Positions 9,234 through 18,471 of a stretch of DNA of 24,923 nucleotides are shown here, piece after piece. Position 1 is the first letter of the stretch. The number at the start of each line of letters is the position of its first letter. This DNA is from Rhypophila decipiens (lineage: Eukaryota; Ascomycota; Sordariomycetes; Sordariales; Naviculisporaceae). Both the position numbers and the translations under genes were made by a program. The notes beneath the pieces are model-generated. The model had not been told where the DNA came from and ran no database searches. It saw only the letters and a list, made by a program, of their open reading frames with translations. The stretch lies in the NCBI GenBank assembly GCA_033297075.1, contig MU858345.1:1-24923 (forward strand), written 5' to 3'.

Positions 9234-9262
9234 CAAGAATCCTCGGACGGAAGGTGCGCAGC
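9234..9262. repeat. Dispersed 29-mer, copy 1 (partner 22776-22804)
   Basis: The segment starting CAAGAATCCTCGGACGGAAG matches 22776-22804 at 28 of 29 positions. Flanks differ. Confidence 0.8.
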
Positions 9263-9699
9263 TTGAACTAGCTTGCCAGATAAGGTTCGTCGGGGTAAAC
9301 CTTATTTGGACCTCCGCCTTTTTGTTTAGTGTCTCTTGTCCCTGCTCTGGGCCTAGCCAATATATCCCGGATATGTTTTTATCTTACTATTATCCCACCT
9401 ATCTCTTATGTTTGCGAGACTACGGATAGTAGTATAAGTTTCCTATGGACATTTCCAGTGTATGATACTAGTAATTAAGTGAAAGAACGTACGGAGTCGT
9501 TTCTGGAGGGATTACTTACCATACTGCGGAAGCTATTTCTGGAGCCCCAGGGAACAGGGTACCCACGCTAGCCCAAAGTGGCAACAGAAACACGACTAGA
9601 GCAGAAAACAACTCTTAATGTAGACAGTCCTGCAAGGATAGCGCACGGTAAGCTTGCTGATTGCTATGCCAGGAAGACACCTGTTCTCTGACTCATCCT

Positions 9700-9728
9700 T
9701 CCACCTAGAAGAGAGATCGCCACTCCTC
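9700..9728. repeat. Dispersed 29-mer, copy 1 (partner 20001-20029)
   Basis: The segment containing AGAAGAGAGATCGCCACTCC matches 20001-20029 at 28 of 29 positions. Flanks differ. Probably a fragment of a repeat family. Confidence 0.8.
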
Positions 9729-10022
9729 TCCGTACCAGGGGTGAGGAATCATGAACTAGCCGCCCGCCGGATCCCTCGGTGTGCCTCGCAATTCACCATT
9801 CACGTGCTTATCCCCATACACGAACTAAGCTTGAATTAACAATCTTCCATCTAGCTAACTTAGCGTGCGGATATCTCGAGATTCCGTTCCCTTCGGCCAC
9901 CAAACGCAACACCCATGCAGTCGCCCTTGCCACCCTAATTTACATGGCGTCCTCTAGTAATTATTACCTCCTGCTTACTCTGTGCTTGAGGCGGTAATGT
10001 GATAGATAATGTAGGTGCCCAG

Positions 10023-10166
10023 TGTGAGGATCGTATAGAGGAACAACCACCCTATACACCCTCATACGTACTATACATACCATTTACTTGATTGGATCTT
10101 CCAATCAAGTCTAGTTGCTCTTTTGGGCTATGTTACGTAGTGGTGTGGTATGTCACGATCGTTACA
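10023..10166 (+). repeat. 5' LTR of the TRIM-like element
   Basis: 144 bp, TG...CA ends, short inverted ends TGTRASGATCG. It contains an 11-bp-stem hairpin with a 3-base loop at 10086-10110 (ACTTGATTGGA/TCCAATCAAGT). Confidence 0.93.
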
Positions 10167-10167
10167 T

Positions 10168-10178
10168 TAGACTTGATT
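10168..10178 (+). other. Candidate primer-binding site, complementary to the element's own LTR
   Basis: TAGACTTGATT starts one base after the 5' LTR. Its reverse complement, AATCAAGTCTA, occurs in the LTR at 10103-10113. It does not start with TGG as tRNA-CCA-primed sites do. Tf1-type self-priming uses this arrangement; here it is an inference. Confidence 0.5.
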
Positions 10179-10528
10179 ACCTTGAGGTTCCGAGTTCGAG
10201 TCGGAATGGGGGGAGTTGGATTTTCGGATTTTTTCCGGATTTCTAGTCTGCCCCCGGCACCCATAGTATACTTAGCCTTACCGCTGAGAGTTGTAGTATT
10301 GGCATTAAAATATAAGACCAGTCTATAACCAAGTAAGAGCGAAGTTACCCTTAAGTCCTAGCTACTCGATTGGTTGAAGTGACACGGTTGTAGTACCGTG
10401 GATAAAGAACAAAACCCTATACATGCACGCTTCGTAAAAGAGTTCCAATATGGCTAGATTTCCTTAGGTCTATTGCAGTCCGAGCCCAACTAAGCCAGTT
10501 ACTGAATAGACTAAGAAAATCAACCACT

Positions 10529-10540
10529 AGGAGGGGGTAG
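10529..10540 (+). other. Polypurine tract
   Basis: AGGAGGGGGTAG immediately precedes the 3' LTR. The same string precedes the LTR of the related copy at 18761-18772 (minus). Confidence 0.8.
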
Positions 10541-10684
10541 TGTGAGGATCGTATAGAGGAACAACCACCCTATACACCCTCATACGTACTATACATACCA
10601 TTTACTTGATTGGATCTTCCAATCAAGTCTAGTTGCTCTTTTGGGCTATGTTACGTAGTGGTGTGGTATGTCACGATCGTTACA
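10541..10684 (+). repeat. 3' LTR of the TRIM-like element
   Basis: Identical to the 5' LTR by direct reading. Confidence 0.93.
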
Positions 10685-10987
10685 CCCAGCTGGTCTTTGT
10701 CGTGATTTCCTTGTTCCATCATTTCGTCCTCTGGGACTGGTAGACCGATAGGTTAAGCGGTAGCCCTCGTCCACTCCTCTTTGCCGGCCCTTTTCTCCCT
10801 TACCTCCCTTGCCGCCGCCGACTGTCGTGTAGGCGGACGTGGGCTTGGTGTGGTCGAGACGGGGAAGTCGTCGGGAGCTTCTTGGTGGCGTCGGCTTGGG
10901 CTTACGGTGTTTTCCTCGGCTCGATCGAATTTCAGCAGAAGGAGGAGCGGCAGATTGATCTGCAATGGCCAATAGAGATGAATTATA

Positions 10988-11585
10988 TCACTCGATCTCC
11001 TCATCCGTGGGCGATAGGAGCCGGTCGAGGTTACCCTCTGCGAAAGGAGACCACCAATAGGGGTCTGAAAGATTGTAATGACCATGTGTAAGTTCCCACG
11101 GATCATGATCAGGATCCTCGATTATATGCCCCTTCAACCACCACTTTGGGGTCATATTTGCTCCAAAAGAGAAGAGGGTCTCTCAGTACTACGTTGGCAA
11201 TGGGCGGCTCGATGTAAAGGCGCCATTAAAGGCTTCTTGATCAGCCAATAGCCTTCGAAACACCTCGGATTCTCCGTATCTAGCGCTTAGCTGCTCGGTG
11301 AGCTCCCTCCCTGCCTCCAGACCCCCGTCGGGGTCCCTCTTTGTTGATAAGGTTATGTGGCACAAAACTCCGTAGCCGAGCTTGTGTACGCTCGCACTAG
11401 CCACCTTGCCCAAGCTCACAAGCTCCTGGAACATAAATATCCGCTCGTTTGTCATGCTCTTTCTCCAGGCTCCATTTAACAAGTAGCGGACAAGGCTAGA
11501 GAGCAGCCATGTCCAAATGAGTGCCTCATAGCGCGAAGGGTCATCCCTTGCATGATATCTGGGTAAATAGTGAAGCCCTCATGTG
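10988..11585 (-). pseudogene. Unrecognised protein gene with two in-frame stops
   Basis: From about 11585 the minus frame reads LHYLPRYHARDDPSRYEALI, then WLLSSLVRYLLNGAWRKS, ERIFMFQELVSLGKVASAS and SEVFRRLLADQEAFNGAF, ending at TAG near 11194 with TGA two codons later. The same frame then continues FSFGANMTPKWWLKGHIIED, DPWELTHGHYNLSDPYWWSP and LLSPTDEEIE, to a TGA at 10988-10990. That the frame stays protein-like on both sides suggests one gene with two nonsense changes (CAG to TAG and CGA to TGA would both be C-to-T). An alternative is a very short intron. No ATG context at the 5' end was convincing; an upstream TGA bounds it. The family is not recognised. Confidence 0.45.
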
Positions 11586-11599
11586 AGCGGTCAGTGACA

Positions 11600-12387
11600 T
11601 ACCAGGAAGGTCCCCCACAAGGCAGCAGTGGACCCTAAGTCGACATGATCAGCCTATCATCAAGCCACAAGGCTGAGCAGGAGCAGGAAAATGCCCACCA
11701 CGATCCCGGCCGGACGACTCCTTATAGGAAAGCCAACTGTCTTGGAGGGAGGAATTCTGATAAGCTTAGCAAGGCGCTGTCATCGTTCAGGTCCCATCTT
11801 CTATGAAGGAAGAGCTATAAGCACAAGTTTGAGACCCTCAAAGTCAAAATGCAGTTCCTCCTCAATGTGCAAGAAGGTGAGACGGGAGCTTCGGCTGCAC
11901 ATATAGCGCGGATACTCTTCACAGCGTCGTCTAGTTGCCGTGTGGCCGATTGTCATCACGTCGGGCGTTTCCACACTTTCCAATAAGTAGAGCACAACTC
12001 GAGTCCTAGAAAGCCGGTCTCGAAGGCAGGAGGTGGTATTAGACACATAGTGGCACCGCCATGACAACGAAATAAGTGAGTGCTAGACTAATGGGGGTTA
12101 CATTGGGACGTCGCCTTCTCTAAGTGAATTAGGATAACGCAGAAGGGCCAGCTATTCCCTTGTTTGTCAAGGCAAAGATACTAGCTCCCTCCCAAGGTTT
12201 GACTCATATGCTGGGGAAACCAAGCTCTTATTTCTTGCCACCGAGAGGAACACTTGATGTAACACGTTGCTGTACTTGCAATGAAGCAGCACTGCCGACC
12301 AGAAGTTACCAGTCAGCCTTCCGGACCCCCAGCAGGGCCTTAAGTGCCTAAAGAAGGAACAAGCTACCGTTGCGGGAGATTAACCAT
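11600..12387. other. No gene recognised
   Basis: Short ORFs on both strands lack motifs or splice context; a minus ORF at 11801-12067 looks unremarkable. Confidence 0.4.
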
Positions 12388-12553
12388 GGGGGGGGGGGGG
12401 GGGGGGGCCAGGGAAACGAATGTTTTTGGTGGAAATAAAATAAGTATTTTTTGAAGCCGGGGCGTTTTATTGTGGATGGTTATTGTTATTGGTTGTATGT
12501 GGGGANNNNNNNNNNCACCCCCCACACCCCCCCCCCCCCCCCCCCCAGCCCCC

Positions 12554-12608
<55 letters not shown>

Positions 12609-12623
12609 CCCCCCCCCCCCCCC
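12388..12623. other. Assembly gap with homopolymer artefact
   Basis: A run of 20 G (12388-12407), about 98 bases of sequence, 10 N (12506-12515), then about 108 bases of nearly pure C. Poly-G before and poly-C after a scaffold gap is typical of low-quality read ends. Proline- or glycine-rich ORFs across it are not genes. The distance and linkage between left and right parts may be wrong. Confidence 0.9.
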
Positions 12624-13237
12624 GAGTGCACAGGACTTGTTTGCGTGGAAGATAAATAAGGAGGTGTTCTCGGCGCGTCTGAGTCTTGAAGAGGTGGATG
12701 CTGAGTGGACTTAGGGGCGGAGTTGAGAAGTCTCGCCGTATTTTCCCCTAGTAGTCACAATACAAATAAACCCTGTGAGATCGACCTAATCTTTTCCTAA
12801 TAACACCACTTTCTCCGAGTCGAGTCTTTGCAATGGTCCGCTGTTTGTTGGTCCCAGCTTCGGCCTTCTTCTTCTCCCATGCAGCTCGCATTTCTGCGCT
12901 CAGATTTTCTGCGGAGGCGGTATGCGATGGGGAGCTGGAGCAAGCAAATGAGAAAATTCTCTAAGGTGATGATGAGGATAGATACTAATTTGGGCGGTCA
13001 TGATGGGGTAGGGACGGTCAATCGATGGCCTAGAGAAAATGGGGAAAGAGCCTCTAGTGTTTTAGAAAGTTGCTAATACTTGAATTTAGTTCTCAAGTAG
13101 TGCTTGTCTCAATATCGTATTCTTTGGACTACGTCTTAGACTGATCGGTCTGAGCCTATAGACTGAGCATCCTGAAAAAATTGACCAACTGAAACCAGTC
13201 AGAAAAGTCACTATTTCGAGCGAGCTCTCCAAGGGTT
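12624..13237. other. No gene recognised
   Basis: A 43-codon plus ORF from 12833 (MVRCLLVPASAFFFSHAAR) has a hydrophobic start, but nothing else supports it. Confidence 0.35.
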
Positions 13238-13537
13238 TTAAAATGCCGTACAATTGGAAACCCATTTGTGCTTCTCTCGCTGTATTGGTCTCTGCATATT
13301 GCTTAGAACTGCGCATAATTGCCCAATGACCTCATTTACTTCCATCATAGCCGTATAAATGAACTGCCAGACCTCTTTCAGTCTTGCGACTTCGCTCTCC
13401 ATTTCATCATTTTCTTCTACTAAACTCCGGACTGTGTGTAGTTCTTGCTGCCAGAGCTGGTTAGAGAGACTTTCGATAAGTTCGTCCAGCTCACATCTGT
13501 CTGAGTATACACTCGAAGCTGGTCTTTGCAAACCCAT
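13238..13537 (-). CDS. Small coiled-coil hypothetical protein, 99 aa
   Basis: ATG at 13537 starts a 99-residue frame rich in Glu/Leu/Gln with heptad-like spacing: CELDELIESLSNQLWQQELH, then SLVEENDEMESEVARLKEVW and MEVNEVIGQLCAVLSNMQRP. A coiled coil over residues about 15-75 is likely. No signal peptide or membrane segment is seen. The composition is far from random for this AT-rich neighbourhood, so it is probably a true gene or the first exon of one; the end (SNCTAF) may run into an intron. It might be an N-terminal helical domain of a larger, lost protein. The family is not recognised. Confidence 0.35.
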   Translation of the reverse strand: MGLQRPASSVYSDRCELDELIESLSNQLWQQELHTVRSLVEENDEMESEVARLKEVWQFIYTAMMEVNEVIGQLCAVLSNMQRPIQREKHKWVSNCTAF

Positions 13538-13898
13538 ATTTGTTCTTACCCTGTAGAGCTGTTTGGCTGGCCCTATTTATTCAATAATCACCAGGGATCC
13601 GCATGTAGAGCTACAAGTGTCTGCTTCCGTTATGTAATCAGATGCTGGATAACACAAGGATATGCGCGAAAAGTGGCTAAAAAAGGAGGATATGGCGACT
13701 GTTGGGCTGAGAAAGATTTGTGTCATAGGTGACCTGCAATCTTGGGAAATTATTAAAGTATGGTACGACGCTAAAAGTGGATTGCAAAGCGGGTAATGGA
13801 GGCTACTACGCAGACTGCTAAGCCCTAGATTTCAAGTTTAAGCTGCTACTAGCTTTATATAACCAATATAGGTTTGCTTTTAGTACAAAATATTTCAA

Positions 13899-14486
13899 AT
13901 GAGAAAACGTTTAATCAGTGTTTTACATGAGCTACATTGCCGCCCAACGCCAAAGTTAGCATATCAGCAACTGTTTATCGCGGCATTGAGGCTCTTTTCT
14001 CCTCTGGCTCAAACACCCCCACTCTGTGAAAGTGGTGAGCGGCGGATGGTGGCTGACTATGACGCTTCCTGCGTAGCGAGTTTCCTTCGCAAGGCTCAGC
14101 GGTGGGGATTTAATTCACCAAAAGTCCAACAGCTACTGTCAACCCTAAATGATACTGATACCATGCCAATCTCCTTAGACACTATAAGGGATATTACCCA
14201 TCCAGAAGAATCGCAGCTAAAACGTCGATGTGGTATTCCATTCTCAAGGTCATACAAGTATATCAGACGTACACTATATCCCGCAACTCCTCGCAAAACA
14301 GGGTTTAGCGGCTCAGCCAACTACTCTCTTTATCCAAAAGGACTTTATTTGGTAAGTCAAGACTCGAAGAGAAAAGAACGACAACAACAAGAAGAAGGAG
14401 GATCAGAAGGATTCTTCCCAACAGGAACACCCAAGCCAAGGGAAGAGCAACCATGGCTATGGACAAAGAGAACAAGGAAGCCGTAG
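13899..14486 (+). pseudogene. DUF3723-like protein fragment
   Basis: The frame carries LAYQQLFIAALRLFSPL, then VASFLRKAQRWGFNSPKVQQ and KRRCGIPFSRSYKYIRRTLY, a layout I associate with the C-terminal half of fungal DUF3723 proteins (a LAYxQLW-type block, a helix with GF.SP.I, a KRRCG.PF block). The tail is Lys/Gln/Glu-rich. Upstream of ATG 13899 the frame is full of stops, so the N-terminal half is missing or degraded. DUF3723 genes are multicopy in filamentous fungi and are known accessory genes of giant Starship elements; their biochemical role is unknown. After 14486 another frame stays open to about 14610 (MAMDKENKEAVEAVEEDRLL), perhaps the shifted true tail. The minus ORF at 14305-14601 is a shadow. 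Confidence 0.5.
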
Positions 14487-14623
14487 AGGCCGTGGAGGAG
14501 GACCGACTTCTTCCGGCCAAATGGAGGACAAGTGGGCGATCGTCCGTAGCATCGCTGCCTAGAAGGACGGTTAGCGGAATGCGACAGGCTGGGAAGAACA
14601 AAACGTACTAGAGCTAGGCACTG

Positions 14624-16470
14624 TCATTGGGCCCACACCAGTTGTCGAGGGGTTCCGCGGTGATTGCTCTCCTTTGGCGCTGGCTGGTGGTTCTGCATTC
14701 TCACCTCCTCCCAAAGCGACGCATAAACACCCCCTCTCCTCACAAGCGCATCATGAGTACCACTCTCACACACTTTTCCGCCATCTGATAGGACTATAAT
14801 TTTACCAGAATTCCTCATTGCGGAAAGTCGATGGCTATGCAGATGTCAGTATCAGCTAGACTTTGGGAACATAACTCTACTCACGAAACATTTATAATGG
14901 TTTTGCCCTTGAAAGCCTGCTGTATATTGTGCATAACCTGGCTCTCTGTTTCGGCGTCCAGGGCGCTTGTTGCCTCGTCAAGCAGCAGAATATCGGGTTC
15001 CCGAAGGAATACCCGCGCGATGATCAGACGCTGTTTCTCGCCGCCAGAGAGGCCACTGTAATTCAAAAGTCAGGTTCGGGAATCTGATCATTTTGGGCGT
15101 TCTGGAGCTCACCGTCCATCTTGGAGAACACCAGCATACTGTTCGGGGCGACTCATGATAGTTTCATGGATGCATGCCTTCTGGCAAGCATCGTGCACCT
15201 CCTCCTCTGAAGCATCCGGCTTTCCAATCCTGATATTATCTAGTATGCTGGAATTGAAGATGTACGAATCTTGAGAAACAAGGGTAACCCGGGACCGGAG
15301 ACTGATTTCTCAGGACCATGGTTGTTAACGACGAACTACATCATTAGACGGTGGCAGTCTGTGTTGACTTACGTTTCGTCCATCAAATCCCCGACATTCT
15401 GTCCATCGATTGTAATTGTACCGCCCGTTGGAGAAAAATTTCGTTGTATGAGGTCCAGTATGGTCGACTTTCCAACTCCCGATTCGCCTAAAATTGTGGT
15501 GATCTGACCGCCAGGAAACTCCAGGTCGCAGTTCTCCAGCACGCAGCTCCCCATGCGAGGGAAAGCAAATTTCACTCCGACAAACTCCACTTTGCCTTCC
15601 GTCACCACCAAGGTTTGCTTGCCGTCCTCCACCACTCTTTTTCTATCCAAGATCTCACCAAGGCGACCAATCTTGTCGAGATCCTGACGAGCCCCCTTCA
15701 TTATACCCACCAAGCAGTCGAATTGATTCTCAATGTCGGCCCAGTGATCATGCAATACCACTAACATCCCAAAAGTGGCCATGTTGCTGGGGATATCGTG
15801 CAATACGGCTTGTTGCGCTAGGAGTAGACCCCCAGTCCACATGATCAGAGCAAACATGGCAAACGTTTCCATGATGAACAGTTGTGTTCTTGCTCGTGAT
15901 TTGTGCTCCTTCGCAATAGAAGTATACGTGAGAAATCTTGGCTTCACTTGATTATAATTGACAATAGTGTGGTGTCCTCGAACATCGTCCTCGAATTGTC
16001 GATCTTGGTTAAGATAAGAATCATACCATAACTCGTAAGCCTTCCTTTGGGGACCTTGCCTAACTATGGTGTTGGCAATACACCCGACGGCGGCCGCCAT
16101 TGCGATTTTGCGAACTGTGGGGCCTGTTTTCAGCAACCCGATCGCATTCAGGCATAGGCCGTAGAAGCTGGATGGGGCAGTAATGAATAACTCTTTCATC
16201 AAATCGTTCCCATAATCTGCATTCCTCACTGCCCGCAAAACCTCAGTAGGTGGAACCTCAAGGTATGCTGGAAAATCGAGCTCCATCAGTCTTTTGTAGA
16301 CATCCTCTCCTTGTTCGCGAAACACTCCCTGATGAGCCTTACTTCTTTTCTCGGGAGAAAAATGTGGACTTTTCCATCTCACTTACCCCCGTTGTAAGCG
16401 CGCTCCGCCGTGGATCCACAGAAATCGATGAATACGCATTCAGCGCAGCTCTGAACTGAACTCCATTTGA
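14624..16470 (-). CDS. ABC transporter (ABCB-type exporter), complete ATPase domain, degraded N-terminus
   Basis: Exons read 16382-15373, 15301-15113, 15055-14885 and 14834-14624, with introns of 71, 57 and 50 bp that have good GT/AG sites and CTGAC-type branches; all phases agree. The first part has membrane helices (such as [20 protein letters not shown]), then the nucleotide-binding domain: Walker [11 protein letters not shown]-loop VSQDSYIFN, signature [10 protein letters not shown], Walker [15 protein letters not shown] and H-loop INVSHRLS. It should bind and hydrolyse ATP to drive export; the substrate is unknown. Upstream, 16470-16345 gives [19 protein letters not shown] and [18 protein letters not shown] in another frame, so a one-base shift near 16345 separates it. 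The first helices expected of a full transporter are not seen, although a hydrophobic remnant (TVLVLGLALIG) lies near 16580. It may be a dead gene with an intact motor. Confidence 0.82.
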
Positions 16471-16740
16471 CTACAGCAACGAAACAGAGAGAAAAGACTT
16501 TATTACAACTTCTTCCCCTGCTATCTGACCCTCTTCAGAAGTCTCCTGGTCGTCTCCGAACCGATTAATGCCAGCCCCAGCACTAATACCGTCGCAGGAG
16601 AAATGGCTAAGGAACTTGGGAATGACCCGTTGAGCCGACTACTTGGCGGACCTCAGCCAAGTCTCCGCACGATGTGATTTTTCCTCCGAGCCTATTGTGG
16701 CTGCGAGCTATGGCTTTAATTGGACGTCGCCAAAGTTTGA

Positions 16741-17154
16741 GCCCTTCTGCATAACGGAGGATGGTACACATGGTCGCAAGGGAGGTACGATATTGCCGAG
16801 AAGATGCTAAGCAAAGTAAGGAAGGCTCGCGCGAAGGAGCTAGGAAGAGAGGATATGGCGACTCTGGAGACTATATCACTGTTTGCTTTGGTCCAAAAGG
16901 ACCAGGGCCGGTGGAAGGAGGCCGAGTCGCTGGAGGTGCAGGTGATGGAGACGAGAAAGAGGGTGCTGGGAGAGGAGCATCGCGACACGCTGACCAGCAT
17001 GAACAACCTCGCTTTTACTTGGGAATATCAAGGCCGTCACTCGGATACCTTAGTACTAATGAGGGACTGCGCTGAGACTGGGCGGCGAGTGCTTGGGGAA
17101 AATCACCCAGACACGCTATCGTCTTTAGCTGCCGTCGCTGCGTGGAGTAGTTAG
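16741..17154 (+). pseudogene. Kinesin-light-chain-type TPR fragment (NLR/NB-ARC-TPR-like)
   Basis: The frame opens after TGA at 16738. Tetratricopeptide units follow: WYTWSQGRYDIAEKM, then RWKEAESLEVQVMETRKRVL with GEEHRDTLTSMNNLAFTW, then HSDTLVLMRDCAETGRRVLG with ENHPDTLSSLA. The (G)EEHPDTL spacer every 42 residues is the hallmark of the TPRs at the C-terminus of fungal NB-ARC/NACHT receptor-like proteins and of kinesin light chains. Only about three units remain, with no nucleotide-binding domain upstream, so this is a fragment. TPR arrays bind proteins; in fungal NLRs they are thought to be the recognition part. The minus ORF here is a shadow. Confidence 0.7.
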
Positions 17155-17839
17155 AATTCGCTTTGTTATTACGGTTTAATCGGAAGACTGCTTTTAACTT
17201 TTACTCCCAAAGCTGAATTATTATTATGCAATTATCGGGTTAGCTTTCTTATATGCATTGTGCATTGAATTTGTTGGAATGTGGGACCTGGAATGAGCAT
17301 CTAGCTGCATTGGTCAGGTCACTCATGTATATAAAGACTCAGAGTTTCCCACATCTGTTCGGTCTCTCAATCAAGCAAGGAACTCTCCTCCAAAACTATG
17401 CGGCTCACATAGATACGGTGCTTACCTTTCAACAGAATTGGTCTATTCTTTTGCAATTGACATATTTCCCATGTGGCAGCGCCAAAAGCGGCTTAGCCCA
17501 ACCGCAGCTTTGGAGTTCGCAGCTGCAGCCCAGTTTTGGGTTCCACTTGTACTTGGTACCAGAGCCTGCAGCAAGCGCACTGTGTCAGCCAGAGACAGGG
17601 GTCAAGCGGCCCGTGCGGAGAAAGTTTGAACATCCAAATCGCGGACACTCATTTCGGTCCCTACTGTAATCTAGTTTCGAGGGAAATTTTCCTCCGATTT
17701 TGGCCGCCTCCAAGGCGTCGTTTTAGCCACTCTAAACCTACCCCCACCCCGGTCACATACCCCTGTTGCCTTTTGCCTCACAACTCCTTGGCATTAATGC
17801 CAAGAGTTTTATTTTCTGAAAATAACTCCACGATTCTTT
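17155..17839. other. No supported gene; one TATA-like site and an 18-bp palindrome
   Basis: TATATAAAG at about 17327-17335 (plus) precedes weak ORFs at 17253-17669, none with motifs. CTTGGCATTAATGCCAAG (17787-17804) is a perfect palindrome 35 bp beyond the stop codon of the zinc-finger gene. Confidence 0.4.
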
Positions 17840-18471
17840 TCACAACCGCCACTCGTCATGGTATTCCTCATCAAGATATGATGGTACTGGCGGTACCAGG
17901 TTGCCGTCTAACCACCGGCCGGCGGGCAGGCTGTTGATGTTGTTGGCAGCGCTGGCGCGCGAGCTTGCAGCATCCTCGTCCGCATCGTAAAGGAAGTGGA
18001 TCGACACCAGTCCAATCTCTTTCAGGTGCTGAGCAATATGTTTTAGCAGCTCGTTTCGCAAACTCTCGTCGTTCGTGGCCACGGCTGTAGGGCGTCCCTC
18101 GGCGTCGGGCTTGAGGATGGCCGCCAGCTTGTCGGGGATGGAGTTGCAGACTGGACATGTGTACGCCGGCCGGGGCGCCTTCACCTCAAACGTCTCTTTC
18201 CAAGCTTCCAACTCTGGACCTTTGCTGTACTCTGGGTGCATTTGTTCAATGTGCATCTCGATGGCTTCTTCCTCCTCGAACCATTGGTCTTCGCCCTCGC
18301 ACGCTTGGCAATGCCAGCGGATGGGCGTGTGTACATCCTGGAGCCAGCCTCTGGAGTGCTCTCGGTCCATATGCGACTTCCATTCTTCGAGCCGGGAAAA
18401 AAGTTGAGGCGGCGAGGCGCAATCAGGCGATATGCACGAATAGAAATGCATGTCCCGGCCAACGTGGAACC
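17840..18471 (-). pseudogene. Fungal C2H2 zinc-finger protein, N-terminus replaced by an LTR
   Basis: The minus frame from 18471 reads HFYSCISPDC with a distal WKSHMDREH; WHCQACEGEDQWFEEEEAIE with MHIEQMHPE; and YTCPVCNS with LLKHIAQHLKEIGLVSI. These are the three C2H2-like modules at the C-terminus of a large fungal family (often annotated as acuF-like C2H2 zinc-finger proteins), which usually also has a long N-terminal part. Here, upstream of HFYSC, the frame enters the LTR at 18472; the apparent ATG at 18523 belongs to the LTR. The C-terminus ends DEEYHDEWRL. The family role is presumed nucleic-acid or protein binding, and members often sit near NLR-type genes. The N-terminal half is absent from this window. 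Confidence 0.72.

Larger units (their letters stand above)
8770..10017. other. Repeat debris, no gene recognised
   Basis: Low-GC sequence with short ORFs lacking motifs. Position 9147 (TGTCACTG) to 9451 (TATGGACA) has TG...CA ends and LTR-like composition, but I see no target duplication (left agtac, right tttcc), so a solo LTR is only possible. Two 29-mers shared with distant sites are listed separately. Confidence 0.4.
10018..10689 (+). mobile_element. TRIM-like small LTR retrotransposon with target duplication
   Basis: Two LTRs identical over 144 bp (10023-10166 and 10541-10684) flank a 374-bp interior without a usable ORF. CCCAG lies directly outside both ends (10018-10022 and 10685-10689): a 5-bp target duplication, as made by retroviral-type integrases. 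LTRs begin TGTGAGGATCG and end CGATCGTTACA. A polypurine tract (AGGAGGGGGTAG, 10529-10540) abuts the 3' LTR. The total is 662 bp without the duplication. It lacks gag/pol and must be mobilised in trans. Identical LTRs argue for a recent insertion. Confidence 0.93.

Noticed and set aside
9147..9451. 305-bp TG...CA segment as solo LTR
   Set aside because: Ends fit, but no target duplication or second copy in the window; not called as an element.
10183..10212. Complete tRNA gene
   Set aside because: Only a T-arm-like stem and B box are present; no acceptor or anticodon stem can be built.
10023..10684. Repeat pair considered as a CRISPR-like or MITE structure
   Set aside because: Direct repeats with TG...CA ends, a polypurine tract and a 5-bp duplication identify LTRs; only two units and no spacers of regular length.
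12451..12714. Proline-rich ORFs across the N gap
   Set aside because: They are translations of poly-C next to Ns; artefact.
12833..12964. 43-codon ORF with hydrophobic start
   Set aside because: Too short; the hydrophobic stretch alone does not support a secreted gene, and no intron or promoter was clear.
14305..14601. Minus ORF rich in Leu/Val resembling a membrane segment
   Set aside because: Shadow of the Lys/Glu/Gln-rich DUF3723-like tail on plus.
17253..17669. 138-codon plus ORF behind a TATA-like site
   Set aside because: Two overlapping frames look equally weak, with no motif, splice signal or homologue I recognise.
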